Source of the DNA: an uncultured Chloroflexota bacterium
GTDB taxonomy: Bacteria; Chloroflexota; Dehalococcoidia; GIF9; AB-539-J10
DNA: 64,000 nt
Reading direction: 5' to 3'
Assembly: GCA_903884455.1 (NCBI GenBank)
Contig: CAISEW010000037.1
Location: 16,161-80,160 of the forward strand
Below the pieces are notes generated by a model that had not been told where the DNA came from, made no database searches, and saw only the letters and a program-made list of their open reading frames with translations. Position numbers and translations under genes: made by a program. Below are positions 8,955-18,503 of the stretch, in pieces (the stretch's first letter is position 1; each line of letters starts with the position of its first letter).

Positions 8955-9749
8955 ATGGATTGGGGGATGCAAAACCGTTTGGCACAATTAATTCAAGCGG
9001 ATGGTCGCTGTTTGTTTCTGCCTGTGGACCACGGGTATTTTCAGGGCCCTGTCAAAAAATTGGAGAACCCGCGTAAAACTCTCGAACCTCTTCTCCCTTA
9101 CACCGATGCGATTTTCATTACCCGGGGAGTTTTAAGGTCATCGGTAGACCCTGATAAGACAAAACCAATTATCCTTAGAGTATCGGGCGGCACCAGCGTA
9201 GAGGGAAAAGACCTGGCTCACGAGGGGATAACTACCTCTATGGAGGAAGCCATCCGGCTCAATGCGTGTGCTGTGGGCATCTCCATCTTTGTAGGGACTG
9301 ATTATGAGCACGATTCCTTGCTGAATCTGGCCAGGCTTGTCGATGAAGGGGAAAGGTATGGCATCCCGGTCATGGCAGTTACCGCTGTGGGCAGAGAACT
9401 GGAAAAGCGTGATGACCGCTATCTTTCTCTGTCATGTCGTATTGCTGCTGAGCTGGGTGCTCGAGTGGTAAAGACTTATTACTGTGAAAAATTCGAGAAG
9501 GTTACCAGGGGCTGCCCCGTTCCAGTAGTCATTGCTGGTGGGCCTAAAGTAGATACAGGATACGAAGTACTTCAATTTGTTTATGACGGCATTCAGAAAG
9601 GCGCCATAGGTGTGAATCTGGGTAGAAACATCTGGCAGGATGAACACCCCGTGGCCATGATAAGAGCCATCCGCGCCATTATCCATGAGAACGCTACTCC
9701 TGAGCAGGCCCGGAAACTATACGATAGTGTAAAGGGCGGGAAGGCATAG
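8955..9749 (+). CDS. DhnA/LsrF-type class I aldolase family protein
   Basis: LFLPVDHGYFQGPVKKLENP...RVVKTYYCEKFEKVTRGCPVPVVIAGGPKVD...GVNLGRNIWQ. Confidence 0.8.
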   Translation: MDWGMQNRLAQLIQADGRCLFLPVDHGYFQGPVKKLENPRKTLEPLLPYTDAIFITRGVLRSSVDPDKTKPIILRVSGGTSVEGKDLAHEGITTSMEEAIRLNACAVGISIFVGTDYEHDSLLNLARLVDEGERYGIPVMAVTAVGRELEKRDDRYLSLSCRIAAELGARVVKTYYCEKFEKVTRGCPVPVVIAGGPKVDTGYEVLQFVYDGIQKGAIGVNLGRNIWQDEHPVAMIRAIRAIIHENATPEQARKLYDSVKGGKA

Positions 9750-9950
9750 CCCCTGTGTCCACAGGTAAGTATGCTCCGGTATTGGGGAAACCCCGAACGA
9801 AATTCAAAAGTTAAAGGTCAAAAATCAAAATGACAACTCAAAACGCAAAACTTTTAATCTTTGCTCTGTCATTTTGCACTTTTCATTTTGCATTTTGAAG
9901 TGTTTCTTAGGGTTTATCCCCGCCTTATGGTCTGCTGAGAGGAAAATGCC

Positions 9951-10979
9951 ATGCATGTAGCTATGTATTACAGTAACCAGGATGTGCGCCTGGAGGAGAT
10001 GCCTGTGCCGCAGATTGGCCCCGGCGAGGTACTGATGCGAGTGGAGGCCAGCGGCATCTGTGGCACCGATTTGCTGGAATGGTATCGCCGGCACAAAGCG
10101 CCTTTAGTCTTAGGTCATGAAGTTGCCGGCGTGATTGTGGCTGTCGGGAAGGGGGCGAAACATTATAAAGTGGGTGACCGGATTTGTGCCGCTCATCATG
10201 TTCCCTGTAACACCTGCCACTATTGTCTGAGTGGACACCACACCGTTTGCGATACCTTGCGTCAGACGAACTTCGACCCTGGTGGCTTTGCTGAATATGT
10301 GCGGCTGCCGCGCATCAATGTCGACCAGGGCATATTTCCCTTACCTGACGAAGTATCTTTTGAGGAAGCGACCTTTGTCGAGCCACTGGCTTGTGTCCTG
10401 CGCGGGCAAAGATTAGCCCGTCTACAGCCGGGGCAAATTGTGCTCGTTATCGGCAGCGGCGTTGCCGGGCTGTTCCATATACAACTGGCTCGGACTTCAG
10501 GTGCCGGTTACATTATAGCGACGGACATCGTTGATTATCGCTTAGGGGCAGCGCGAAAATTTGGAGCCGATATTGCCATTCAGGCTAGGGAGTATACTCC
10601 AGCCTATCTACGTGGGGTAGCCGATGGTCGTCTGGCTGACCTCGTGGTGATATGCAGCGGGGCGACATCAGCGATAGCTCAAGCATTGGAGTCGGTGGAG
10701 CGGGGAGGCACTGTTCTCTTCTTTGCCCCTACAGAGCTGGGCGTTAGCATTCCGATATCGGTGAATGACCTGTTCTGGCGTAATGAGATAACGCTCACCA
10801 GTTCCTATGGTGGCAGCCCTGCCGATTATGCCGCAGCGCTGGAACTGATACAGGCTGGCAAAATACGTGTGCGGGAGATGATTACCCATCGGCTGGGGCT
10901 GGCGGAAACAGGCCTGGGATTCCAGCTTGTCGCCCAGGCTCAAGATTCTCTAAAAGTGATTATTGAGCCGCAGAGGTAG
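9951..10979 (+). CDS. Zinc-dependent alcohol dehydrogenase (MDR superfamily)
   Basis: ASGICGTDLLEWYR, GHEVAGVIVAVG, CNTCHYCLSGHHTVC. Confidence 0.9.
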   Translation: MHVAMYYSNQDVRLEEMPVPQIGPGEVLMRVEASGICGTDLLEWYRRHKAPLVLGHEVAGVIVAVGKGAKHYKVGDRICAAHHVPCNTCHYCLSGHHTVCDTLRQTNFDPGGFAEYVRLPRINVDQGIFPLPDEVSFEEATFVEPLACVLRGQRLARLQPGQIVLVIGSGVAGLFHIQLARTSGAGYIIATDIVDYRLGAARKFGADIAIQAREYTPAYLRGVADGRLADLVVICSGATSAIAQALESVERGGTVLFFAPTELGVSIPISVNDLFWRNEITLTSSYGGSPADYAAALELIQAGKIRVREMITHRLGLAETGLGFQLVAQAQDSLKVIIEPQR

Positions 10980-11011
10980 ATAGCGGCTGCCTTCCGAGCA
11001 AAGGCCTCAGT

Positions 11012-11530
11012 TCATCCTTCCATTAGCCAGTTTAAAACTTTCTTCATTACCTCAGTGCGGTTGTCTCTGGTCACCAGGAACGTTTCGACTTCAGGATGGC
11101 GTTTGATTTCGTCGGCAAAGGGATGGGGGTTAAGCATAATAGTGCCCAAAACTTTCTTGCCACTGTTTATTGCCTGCGTCACGGCTTCCTTGAACTGGGG
11201 CGACAGAAGCTCCATCTTGCCAATCTCATCGATAACTATGAGGTCGGTTTCCTTCAGCGCCTGGCGCAGAACAGAAACGCCAACTCTCTCCAAAGCATCC
11301 GTGTCCACCCGGTATTTGCTGACCTGGTAGGGGCTGGAGATGCTGACATGGGCTAATATCGCCTCCTGACCATCAAGGGCGACAATCCTGAACCCTTGCC
11401 TTATTCCCCCAGTCCGTATCTCCTCAGTATAGAAGCCGCCCCCCTTGACTTTTGTCCTGGCCAAGGCTTCTTTGATAAGAGCAGTTTTACCTGTGCCCGG
11501 CTTGCCGGTCAACAGGAGAGCCCTTTTCAT
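11012..11530 (-). CDS. Nucleoside-triphosphatase, THEP1 family
   Basis: MKRALLLTGKPGTGKTALI (P-loop), GGGFYTEEIR, IVIDEIGKMEL. Confidence 0.9.
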   Translation of the reverse strand: MKRALLLTGKPGTGKTALIKEALARTKVKGGGFYTEEIRTGGIRQGFRIVALDGQEAILAHVSISSPYQVSKYRVDTDALERVGVSVLRQALKETDLIVIDEIGKMELLSPQFKEAVTQAINSGKKVLGTIMLNPHPFADEIKRHPEVETFLVTRDNRTEVMKKVLNWLMEG

Positions 11531-11634
11531 TATTCCTTTGCTGGAGCTGGTGGAGCCTGGGCCTTTCTCTTTTCCTTGAGCTTCTTCTGGCGCTGGCGAT
11601 GCTTCAAGGCTGCTACTTTCTTCTTTTTGTACAT
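11530..11634 (-). CDS. 34-aa highly basic small ORF, translationally coupled (TAATG) to the THEP1 gene
   Basis: Reverse complement translates MYKKKKVAALKHRQRQKKLKEKRKAQAPPAPAKE*; the stop TAA shares its last A with the THEP1 ATG. Below the 60-aa cutoff of the ORF track. Confidence 0.6.
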   Translation of the reverse strand: MYKKKKVAALKHRQRQKKLKEKRKAQAPPAPAKE

Positions 11635-11727
11635 CTCTCCTGCACTAAATATAAGTTGTGGGAATTATTCTATCATATTGAGGGTGTTCAAGGAATGTAG
11701 GGAAGGGCTTGTAATGATGACTCCACT

Positions 11728-11960
11728 ATGTCGTTGCGAGGAGACGAGATTCCTCGCTTACGCTTCGGAACAGGCTCCGCAATCTCCTCCCTCGTGTCGT
11801 TGCGAGGAGACGAAGGCGACGAAGCAATCTGGGAGGTGATAATGAGATTGCCACGCACCTTTCAGGTGCTCGCAATGACAGGAGACGAGGTGCTCGCAAA
11901 GACAAAAAGGGAAGTGCTCGCAATGACAAAAAGCGAAGGGTTTGCAATGAAAAAAAGAGG
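11728..11960. repeat. Cluster of dispersed palindromic GCAATCTC/CATTGCGAG repeats
   Basis: gtcgttgcgaggagacgag..., gtcgttgcgaggagacgaaggcgacgaagcaatct, gagattgccacgcacctttcaggtgctcgcaatgaca, followed by degenerate gtgctcgcaatgacaaaaag units. Confidence 0.85.
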
Positions 11961-12022
11961 GGGCGGGGCTTGTCCCCGCCCCGACAAATCCATGTAGAAG
12001 AGAAGAATATAGTTGACCCTTT

Positions 12023-13222
12023 TTAGGCTTCCCTCTCCAGTATGGTGGCAGCGCCCTGACCGCCACCGATGCAGGCGGTGGCCAGGCCGTATTTCCCCTT
12101 TTCGACGTTGAGTATTCTGGCGAGGGTACCAACCAGCCTGGTGCCGCTGGCTCCCAGCGGGTGTCCGATGGCAGTAGCGCCACCCTTGACGTTGACTTTG
12201 TTGGGGTCGATACCCAGCTCTTTCATGGTGTAGAGCGCCACGATGACGAAGGCCTCGTTTATTTCCCAGAAATCGATGTCCTTCGCTTTGAGGCCGGCAT
12301 GTTCCAGAGCCTTGCGGCTGGCCGGGACCGGGCCTTTCCCCATCACTGTCGGGTCAACGCCAGCCCACCCCATGGATATGATCTTGGCCAGGGGCTTGAG
12401 GTTGTACTTCTTGGCCTTCTTCTTGGACATCAGCATCATGGCACTGGCACCGGCGTTGAGCGGAGAGGAGTTGCCGGGCGTTATCTGCCCATCCGGCTTG
12501 AAGGAAGGCTTCAACTGGGTGAGAGCCTCCAGCGTAGTATCGGCCCTGATGGCCATGTCATAGTCAATGACTTTCTTCGTCCCGTCCGCCTGCGGCGCCT
12601 CAACTGGCATTATCTCCCCCTTGAAATATCCTTCCTGGAGGGCCTTGGCCGCCATCTGATGGCTTTTCATCGCCCATTTGTCCATGTCCTCCCGGGTGAA
12701 GTTGGTCTGTGATAGCAGCTTCTCTGCAGTCAGGCCCATGTTCATGGTGGTCATTATGTCTATTTCTTTAAACTCTTCGGTGGCAAATCTGGGATTAGGT
12801 GATATCGGTACCTGTTGCCCGCCGCCTCCCAGGGTCGGGATGTGGGTCATATGCTCGATTCCGCAGGATATGACGATATCGGAGTACCCCAGCATGATTT
12901 CCATGGCCCCCTGGTGTATCGTGGACATCGAAGAGGCACACTGGCGGTCAATCCCCTGAGCTGCGACATTGAACGGCAGCTTGGATAGGAAGTTGATAGA
13001 CTTTCCCCCATAGAGCCACTGCTCGAGCACGGGCATGGCCGTCCCCGTGATTACATCGCCGATTTCCTCGGGGTTTATCTTGGTCTGCTTTAGCATTTCC
13101 TGGACCAGCCTGCCAGCCAGGTCGTCCATTCTCAGACCGTTGAACACGTCCCTCTCTGGCTCCCGCGGCCTCGATCTGGAAAAGGGTGTCCTTAGATAAC
13201 TGACAATTACAGCTTCTTCCAT
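12023..13222 (-). CDS. Acetyl-CoA acetyltransferase / thiolase
   Basis: DRQCASSMSTIHQGAMEIMLG, NEAFVIVALYTMKELGID, GGATAIGHPLGASGTRL, ATACIGGGQGAA. Confidence 0.92.
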   Translation of the reverse strand: MEEAVIVSYLRTPFSRSRPREPERDVFNGLRMDDLAGRLVQEMLKQTKINPEEIGDVITGTAMPVLEQWLYGGKSINFLSKLPFNVAAQGIDRQCASSMSTIHQGAMEIMLGYSDIVISCGIEHMTHIPTLGGGGQQVPISPNPRFATEEFKEIDIMTTMNMGLTAEKLLSQTNFTREDMDKWAMKSHQMAAKALQEGYFKGEIMPVEAPQADGTKKVIDYDMAIRADTTLEALTQLKPSFKPDGQITPGNSSPLNAGASAMMLMSKKKAKKYNLKPLAKIISMGWAGVDPTVMGKGPVPASRKALEHAGLKAKDIDFWEINEAFVIVALYTMKELGIDPNKVNVKGGATAIGHPLGASGTRLVGTLARILNVEKGKYGLATACIGGGQGAATILEREA

Positions 13223-13352
13223 ATAATTAGTCTCCTTTCTTTATTATTTTATTTTTCATTCCATTTTCCGAAATTATGGCCTGTTTATGTTATACCACTC
13301 TCGCTGCACAGTCAAGTCTTTATCCTCGTTCATATGAGCAGTGACAATTTTT

Positions 13353-13517
13353 TGTCGTTGCTAGGCACGATGGTGCCGAAGCAATCCCTGAGATTGCCAC
13401 GGGCTTCGCCCTCGCAACGACTTCGTCGGATTGCCACGCCTTCGGCTCGCAATGACAACCCCTATTATGTCATTGCGAGGCTGACGAAGTCAGATGAAGC
13501 AATCCCTGGGAGGGGCA
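13353..13517. repeat. Dispersed palindromic repeats (3 units)
   Basis: gttgctaggcacgatggtgccgaagcaatc; gattgccacgccttcggctcgcaatgaca; gtcattgcgaggctgacgaagtcagatgaagcaatcc. Confidence 0.8.
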
Positions 13518-13636
13518 TGGGGAAGCTTGACAGTTTGATAAAATATGGGTAAGATGGGCTTGCATTTTGGGAACACTCAATTATTAAGTTTTGCGCTTAA
13601 ATACAACCGCTATCTGTAATAAAATGGAGGTAAGAA

Positions 13637-15346
13637 ATGGCACAGGATGAAAACAAAGCTAAATATGAAGCCAGGCCGTGGATAAAATGGTATCTGCCGG
13701 GTGTGTCGCCGGATATTACAGTCGAGGAAAAGTCCGTGGTGGACACCTTTAATGAGACTACCGAAAAATGGAAGGACAAGACCGCTGTAATATTCTATGG
13801 TAGAAAGATGAACTACCGAGAGCTCAGAGACCAGGTTGACAGGTTTGCTACGGCGCTACATGATTTAGGCATCAAAAAGGGAGACAAGGTTGCCCTCCTG
13901 CTGCTTAATTCGCCTCAATTCATCATAGCTTATATGGGAGCCCTGAAAGCCGGGGCTACCTTAACGGCAATCAGCCCTGTTTATGTCAGCCCCGAAATCA
14001 AGTACCAGCTTGAAGACAGCGGGGCGAGAATGCTTGTCTGCCTGGATATTCTTTATGATAACGTGGAAAAAAGCGGAGTCAAGCTGGATGCTGTCATCCT
14101 GACCAGCATCGGCGAATACCTGCCGAAAATGAAACAAATTTTGGGCAGCAGCGTGCTCCGGTCTGTATATCAGAAAATGGCTGCCCCGCCTGTTGAAATG
14201 TTTCAAAGAGAGGGATTTTATCGATTCCAGGACTTGCTTAAGAAATACCCCCCGAATCCGCCCGATATCAAGTTCAATATTAGAGAGGACATAGTAACTC
14301 TTCCCTACACTGGAGGGACAACCGGGAAGCCCAAAGGTGCCAAGATAACTCATTACAATTTTGGCGCCGCTCGAGAGATCGGCACTAAATTCTGGGGTGA
14401 TGTCGTCCAGGATGGGAAAGAGACCGTAATAGCCTATTTGCCTTTCTACCACATCTATGGTCAAGCAGTGGTCATGATGGGAGGATTAACCCAGGGCTAC
14501 ACTTCAATACTAATCACCACTCCTGACCCTGATGACATTTTGAGTGCACTAGAAAATTACAACGGAACTATTTTCTACAGCGTTCCCGCCCTGTTTGAAT
14601 ATCTCAAGGACTATGAAAAGACTGACAGAGTAAATTGGAAGAAGATAAAAGTCCTTATCTCCGGTGCTGATGCTCTTCTCGAGGACACTGCTAAGGGCTG
14701 GGAAAAGCGGACCGGCGCTAGAATCCACGAGGGCTGGGGCATGACCGAGACGACCTCGACCGGTATGGTCAATCCCTACGGCAGGGCGAAAATCGGTTCC
14801 TTCGGTGTACCTCTGCCTGGCTGCGTGGCGGGCATAATGGAGGCGGAAGGCACCAAGTTCCTTCCCGTTGGGGAAACAGGAGAAATGGTATTCAAAGGGC
14901 CCAATGTCTTCCCGGGATACTGGGGAAGGCCGGAAGCGACCAAGGAAGTGCTTTTGGAAATCGACGGTGAAACCTGGCTGCGCACCGGGGACCTGGCCAG
15001 AATGGATGAAGAGGGCTATTTCTACTTCTACGATAGGAAGAAAGACATGATTAAATACAAGGGTCTGCAAGTATTTGCCAGAGAGGTAGAGGAAGTAATC
15101 ACTTCTCATCCTCAAGTCAAGGAGGCCGGCGTCATCGGGGTCCCCGACCCCGAGGTTGGCGAGAGAGTTAAAGCTATCGTCGTTCTGGATTCGGAAGCCA
15201 GAGGGAAAGTGTCGGAAGAAGACATTATAAAGTATTGCGCTGGAAAGCTGGCTGCCTACATGGTACCCAAGATAGTGGAGTTCCGAGGCGAGGTGCCCAA
15301 GACAGACATCGGCAAGGTATCCCGCCGCGAGCTGAGAGAGGAGTAG
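13637..15346 (+). CDS. AMP-dependent acyl-CoA synthetase / long-chain-fatty-acid--CoA ligase
   Basis: LPYTGGTTGKPKGAKITHYN, GWGMTETTSTGMVNP, TGDLARMDEEGYFYFYDRKKDMIKYKGLQVFAREVEE. Confidence 0.92.
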   Translation: MAQDENKAKYEARPWIKWYLPGVSPDITVEEKSVVDTFNETTEKWKDKTAVIFYGRKMNYRELRDQVDRFATALHDLGIKKGDKVALLLLNSPQFIIAYMGALKAGATLTAISPVYVSPEIKYQLEDSGARMLVCLDILYDNVEKSGVKLDAVILTSIGEYLPKMKQILGSSVLRSVYQKMAAPPVEMFQREGFYRFQDLLKKYPPNPPDIKFNIREDIVTLPYTGGTTGKPKGAKITHYNFGAAREIGTKFWGDVVQDGKETVIAYLPFYHIYGQAVVMMGGLTQGYTSILITTPDPDDILSALENYNGTIFYSVPALFEYLKDYEKTDRVNWKKIKVLISGADALLEDTAKGWEKRTGARIHEGWGMTETTSTGMVNPYGRAKIGSFGVPLPGCVAGIMEAEGTKFLPVGETGEMVFKGPNVFPGYWGRPEATKEVLLEIDGETWLRTGDLARMDEEGYFYFYDRKKDMIKYKGLQVFAREVEEVITSHPQVKEAGVIGVPDPEVGERVKAIVVLDSEARGKVSEEDIIKYCAGKLAAYMVPKIVEFRGEVPKTDIGKVSRRELREE

Positions 15347-15353
15347 CTATAGA

Positions 15354-16124
15354 ATGGCACCGTTTTTTGAAGTAGAAAACTTGACCAAGCGTTTTGGCGG
15401 ACTGGTTGCCGTCAACAATGTTAGCTTCCAAATAGGCCGGGACGAAATCGTGGGTCTGATTGGGCCCAATGGTTCCGGGAAGACCACCCTCGTGCGGTGC
15501 ATAATCGGCATATTCAAGCCCGAGTCTGGAAAAGTCCGATTTAAGGGCGAGGATATAACCAGATGGCGTCCCTGGAAAATCGTCCAGAGAGGGCTCGTAG
15601 GGACTTTCCAGGTAGTTAAGCCGTTCCGCCACCTCCCTATTATCGCCAATGTCATGGTTGGTTGCCTCTGCCCGCGGATAACCAGGGGAGGTGAATGGAC
15701 CAAGACCACCGTGGTGAAGGCACGGGATGCGCTGGAGTTCGTGGGCATCGCCGACCGGGCTCGTGAGCCAGCCTCCACCTTGTCTCATGGAGACTTGAAA
15801 CGACTGGAGGTAGCCCGGGCCATTGCTACCGAGCCCGAACTCCTTATCCTCGATGAGCCCTTCGGGGGGCTTAATCCTGCCGAAACAGAGCTTGTCGCTA
15901 AATCCCTGAAACGATTGCACAAAGGAGGTCGGTTCGGCAGGCTTCATAGCGAAGGGCCGGCTATGCTGATAATCGAACACAAGCTAAGTGAACTCATGAA
16001 AATAGTGGACCGGGTGATTGTCCTCAATTATGGAGAAATCATCACCCAGGGTACCCCCCAGGAAGTAGTCAAAAACCCCGCCGTGATTGAAGCTTATACC
16101 GGCAAGGAGGTGCTCATTGCTTGA
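15354..16124 (+). CDS. livG: Branched-chain amino acid type ABC transporter ATP-binding protein (LivG family)
   Basis: GPNGSGKTTLVRCIIG, LILDEPFGGLNPAE. Confidence 0.85.
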   Translation: MAPFFEVENLTKRFGGLVAVNNVSFQIGRDEIVGLIGPNGSGKTTLVRCIIGIFKPESGKVRFKGEDITRWRPWKIVQRGLVGTFQVVKPFRHLPIIANVMVGCLCPRITRGGEWTKTTVVKARDALEFVGIADRAREPASTLSHGDLKRLEVARAIATEPELLILDEPFGGLNPAETELVAKSLKRLHKGGRFGRLHSEGPAMLIIEHKLSELMKIVDRVIVLNYGEIITQGTPQEVVKNPAVIEAYTGKEVLIA

Positions 16125-16866
16125 GGTAAAAAATGTAATTGTCCGCTACGATACAGCCACCATCTTGGATGGCGCCAGCTTGACGGTAGAAAAAGGGGAG
16201 CTGGTGGGGCTCATCGGGCCCAACGGCGCGGGCAAGACCACTCTCCTCCGCGCTATCGCTGGTTTGATAAACTGGGACAGGGAAATTCTCAGGGGCACTA
16301 GGAAGTCCGATGTAACCTTTGAAGGCAGCATCGAATTTGAGGGGGAAAGGATTGACAAGCTATCGGCATTTGAAATCGCCAAGAAAGGTCTCCAGCTCTG
16401 CCCGCAAATGGGCCGGCCTTTCGTCGAGATGTCGGTCAAGGATAATCTCCTCGCCGGAGCCTACCTGTGCAAGAACAGGAAAGAAGCTGATGAGAGCCTG
16501 GTCAAAGTTTATGAACTGTTTCCCAGACTGAAAGAAAGGGAAAAGCAGCAATCGGGGACTTTATCCGGTGGGGAACGGCAGATGCTAGCTGTGGGACGCT
16601 CGCTGATGCGCCGGCCCAAATTCATGTTAGTCGATGAACCATCCAGCGGGCTGGCCCCCAAGATAAAAGATGACCTGTTCAAACGCGTGGAGGAGATTTA
16701 CCATGAATTGGGAGTCACCATACTCCTGGCTGAGCAGGATATCAGCTTTGCCTTCTCCCTCTCCAAGAGGAACTATGTTATGTCGAGGGGACACATCATC
16801 GCTCAGGGAACAGCCCAGGAATTGCTCAAAGACGAGACTATCAGGAAGACATACCTGGGCATGTAA
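16117..16866 (+). CDS. livF: Branched-chain amino acid type ABC transporter ATP-binding protein (LivF family)
   Basis: GPNGAGKTTLLRAIAGL, LSGGERQMLAVGRSLMRRPKFMLVDEPSSGLAP. TTG start 16117 with AAGGAGG; overlaps livG. Confidence 0.85.
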   Translation: MLEVKNVIVRYDTATILDGASLTVEKGELVGLIGPNGAGKTTLLRAIAGLINWDREILRGTRKSDVTFEGSIEFEGERIDKLSAFEIAKKGLQLCPQMGRPFVEMSVKDNLLAGAYLCKNRKEADESLVKVYELFPRLKEREKQQSGTLSGGERQMLAVGRSLMRRPKFMLVDEPSSGLAPKIKDDLFKRVEEIYHELGVTILLAEQDISFAFSLSKRNYVMSRGHIIAQGTAQELLKDETIRKTYLGM

Positions 16867-16884
16867 ATAGCCACCCTGCCTTCC

Positions 16885-17380
16885 GTCGTTGCGAGGCTGA
16901 CGAAGTCAGTCGAAGCAATCTCTCCTTCGCACCTCGAAGTCAGTAGTCAGAATTCAGCATTCAGAAGATTCCCCTACTGACTACTGGCTACTGGATTCTG
17001 TATTCTTGTTACTACCACTATTTTTTGCTTTTTGCAGTTTAATTTTTTATTTACTGTTGCTCTGTCATTTTGCATGGGCTTGTCCCGACATTGTCGGGAT
17101 GAAATCGGCATTTGGAGCTTGGATTTTGACATTTGGAATTTAGCCAAGGGGATTGCCACGCTCCCGCCTGCCTGCTCGCCGTATGACTCCAGCAGGCGAG
17201 CCAAGCCTTGGCCTGCTTGCGCTAAAGCTTCAGCGAAGGCAAGCGGGCAGGTCGCTCGCAATGACAAAAAAGTAAGGTGCTTGCAATGACCCCCTCACTA
17301 TGTCGTTGCGAGGAGCCCGAAGGCGACGAAGCAATCTTGATGAGGACGGGGGAGTGGGGAAAAATAGAGTTAACTTCTTT
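16885..17380. repeat. Composite intergenic repeat; one arm of a long inverted repeat (partner 22365-22690)
   Basis: Contains ...cagaattcagcattcagaagattcccctactgactactggctactggattctgtattcttgttactacca..., atttggaatttagccaaggggattgccacgctcccgcctgcc..., and ggaaaaatagagttaact. The same modules occur inverted at 22365-22690. Confidence 0.8.
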
Positions 17381-18502
17381 TTAGTGAAGGGAGGCACTAC
17401 AGGCCCGGCATTCCTTACGCCAGAAACCATTAGTTAGCTTACAGCGTGGACACTCTCGCTCAATCTTATCCCGTATCCACACGGCAAGCCCTTCAGGCAT
17501 GAATAGCAGTATCACTATCACTACAACAGACAGAATAATAATCGGGCGATCAGTAAGAAACAGCACAAAGTGCTCGATTTTAATAAGCGGAACGAAGAAG
17601 GGGGTACTGGGAATTGAAAGGCCCCTGATAATATCCCCGAGGCGCGTCGAAAGGTCCATAAGCGGATAGAGGATGAAAACCCCGACAACTGCTCCGTAAA
17701 TGCTGACAATACCGCCAAATATTACCCATATTATGGCCTGAAAGGACATCGTGAGGGAAAGGCTGGAGGGGCCGACAGACTGTATCACATGGGTAAATAA
17801 GGCGCCGGCAAGCCCGGCGAAAAGGCCGCCGATGGCAAAAGCCAGCAGCTTGTATCTTACGGTGTTTATTCCTGAGGCACGGGCAGCAATCTCATCTTCT
17901 CGGATGGCATGGAAGATTAGTCCGGTCCTGATATTACTGCTCCCGGCATCGGTGAGCTTCCACATTATAAGCACCGATACCGTCATCGCTATCAAACATA
18001 TATAATATCTCTGCACCTCCGAGCCGGCAAGAGCAGGAAGCGCAGCTATGCCATTTTCGCCGCCGGTATACTCTCTGAGAGATACGACTACTCCCGCCAG
18101 CATGAGAGGAAAGGCCAGGGTAAGCAGTGATAAGTAAGGGCCTCTCAGCCTCAGAGCCGGAAAACATGTGAGTACTCCTGTCACTACAGCGATCAGAACA
18201 CTCAGTGGTATCGTCGCCCACGGCTGCCAACCCAGATATTTGTACAGAAGTGCCGAACTGTATGCTGCCACCCCGAAGAACAGAGCATGGCCAAAATTCA
18301 GCTGTCCAGTATAACCAGATAACAAGTCCCAGCTCACAGCAAAAATAGTGAATATGCTGGCGAAGGTAAACATGATCACATAAAAGCGTTGGTCCGTAAT
18401 CAGCGGAAGAGTAAACAGGAAGACAAAGAAAATGATGGCAAGAAGTCGGCCGGGAACTGGTAGCACTCCATATTGGAAACTCTTGAGCAGCCGTCTCAAC
18501 AA
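17381..18502 (-). CDS. livM: Branched-chain amino acid type ABC permease (LivM family) with C-terminal zinc-ribbon-like CxxC...CxxC tail
   Basis: ISWDLLSGYTGQLNFGHALFFG..., SIYGAVVGVFILYPL; tail ECPRCKLTNGFWRKECRACSASLH. Confidence 0.85.
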   Translation of the reverse strand: MLRRLLKSFQYGVLPVPGRLLAIIFFVFLFTLPLITDQRFYVIMFTFASIFTIFAVSWDLLSGYTGQLNFGHALFFGVAAYSSALLYKYLGWQPWATIPLSVLIAVVTGVLTCFPALRLRGPYLSLLTLAFPLMLAGVVVSLREYTGGENGIAALPALAGSEVQRYYICLIAMTVSVLIMWKLTDAGSSNIRTGLIFHAIREDEIAARASGINTVRYKLLAFAIGGLFAGLAGALFTHVIQSVGPSSLSLTMSFQAIIWVIFGGIVSIYGAVVGVFILYPLMDLSTRLGDIIRGLSIPSTPFFVPLIKIEHFVLFLTDRPIIILSVVVIVILLFMPEGLAVWIRDKIERECPRCKLTNGFWRKECRACSASLH

Positions 18503-18503
18503 T

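Noticed and set aside
11728-11960. Possible CRISPR array
   Set aside because: Units are degenerate, irregularly spaced and match the dispersed palindromic repeat family; no unique spacers or cas genes.
12161-15980. Long antisense ORFs (12161..12712, 13961..14464, 14549..15115, 15225..15980)
   Set aside because: All overlap thiolase, acyl-CoA ligase or LivG on the opposite strand; typical of moderately GC-rich coding DNA.
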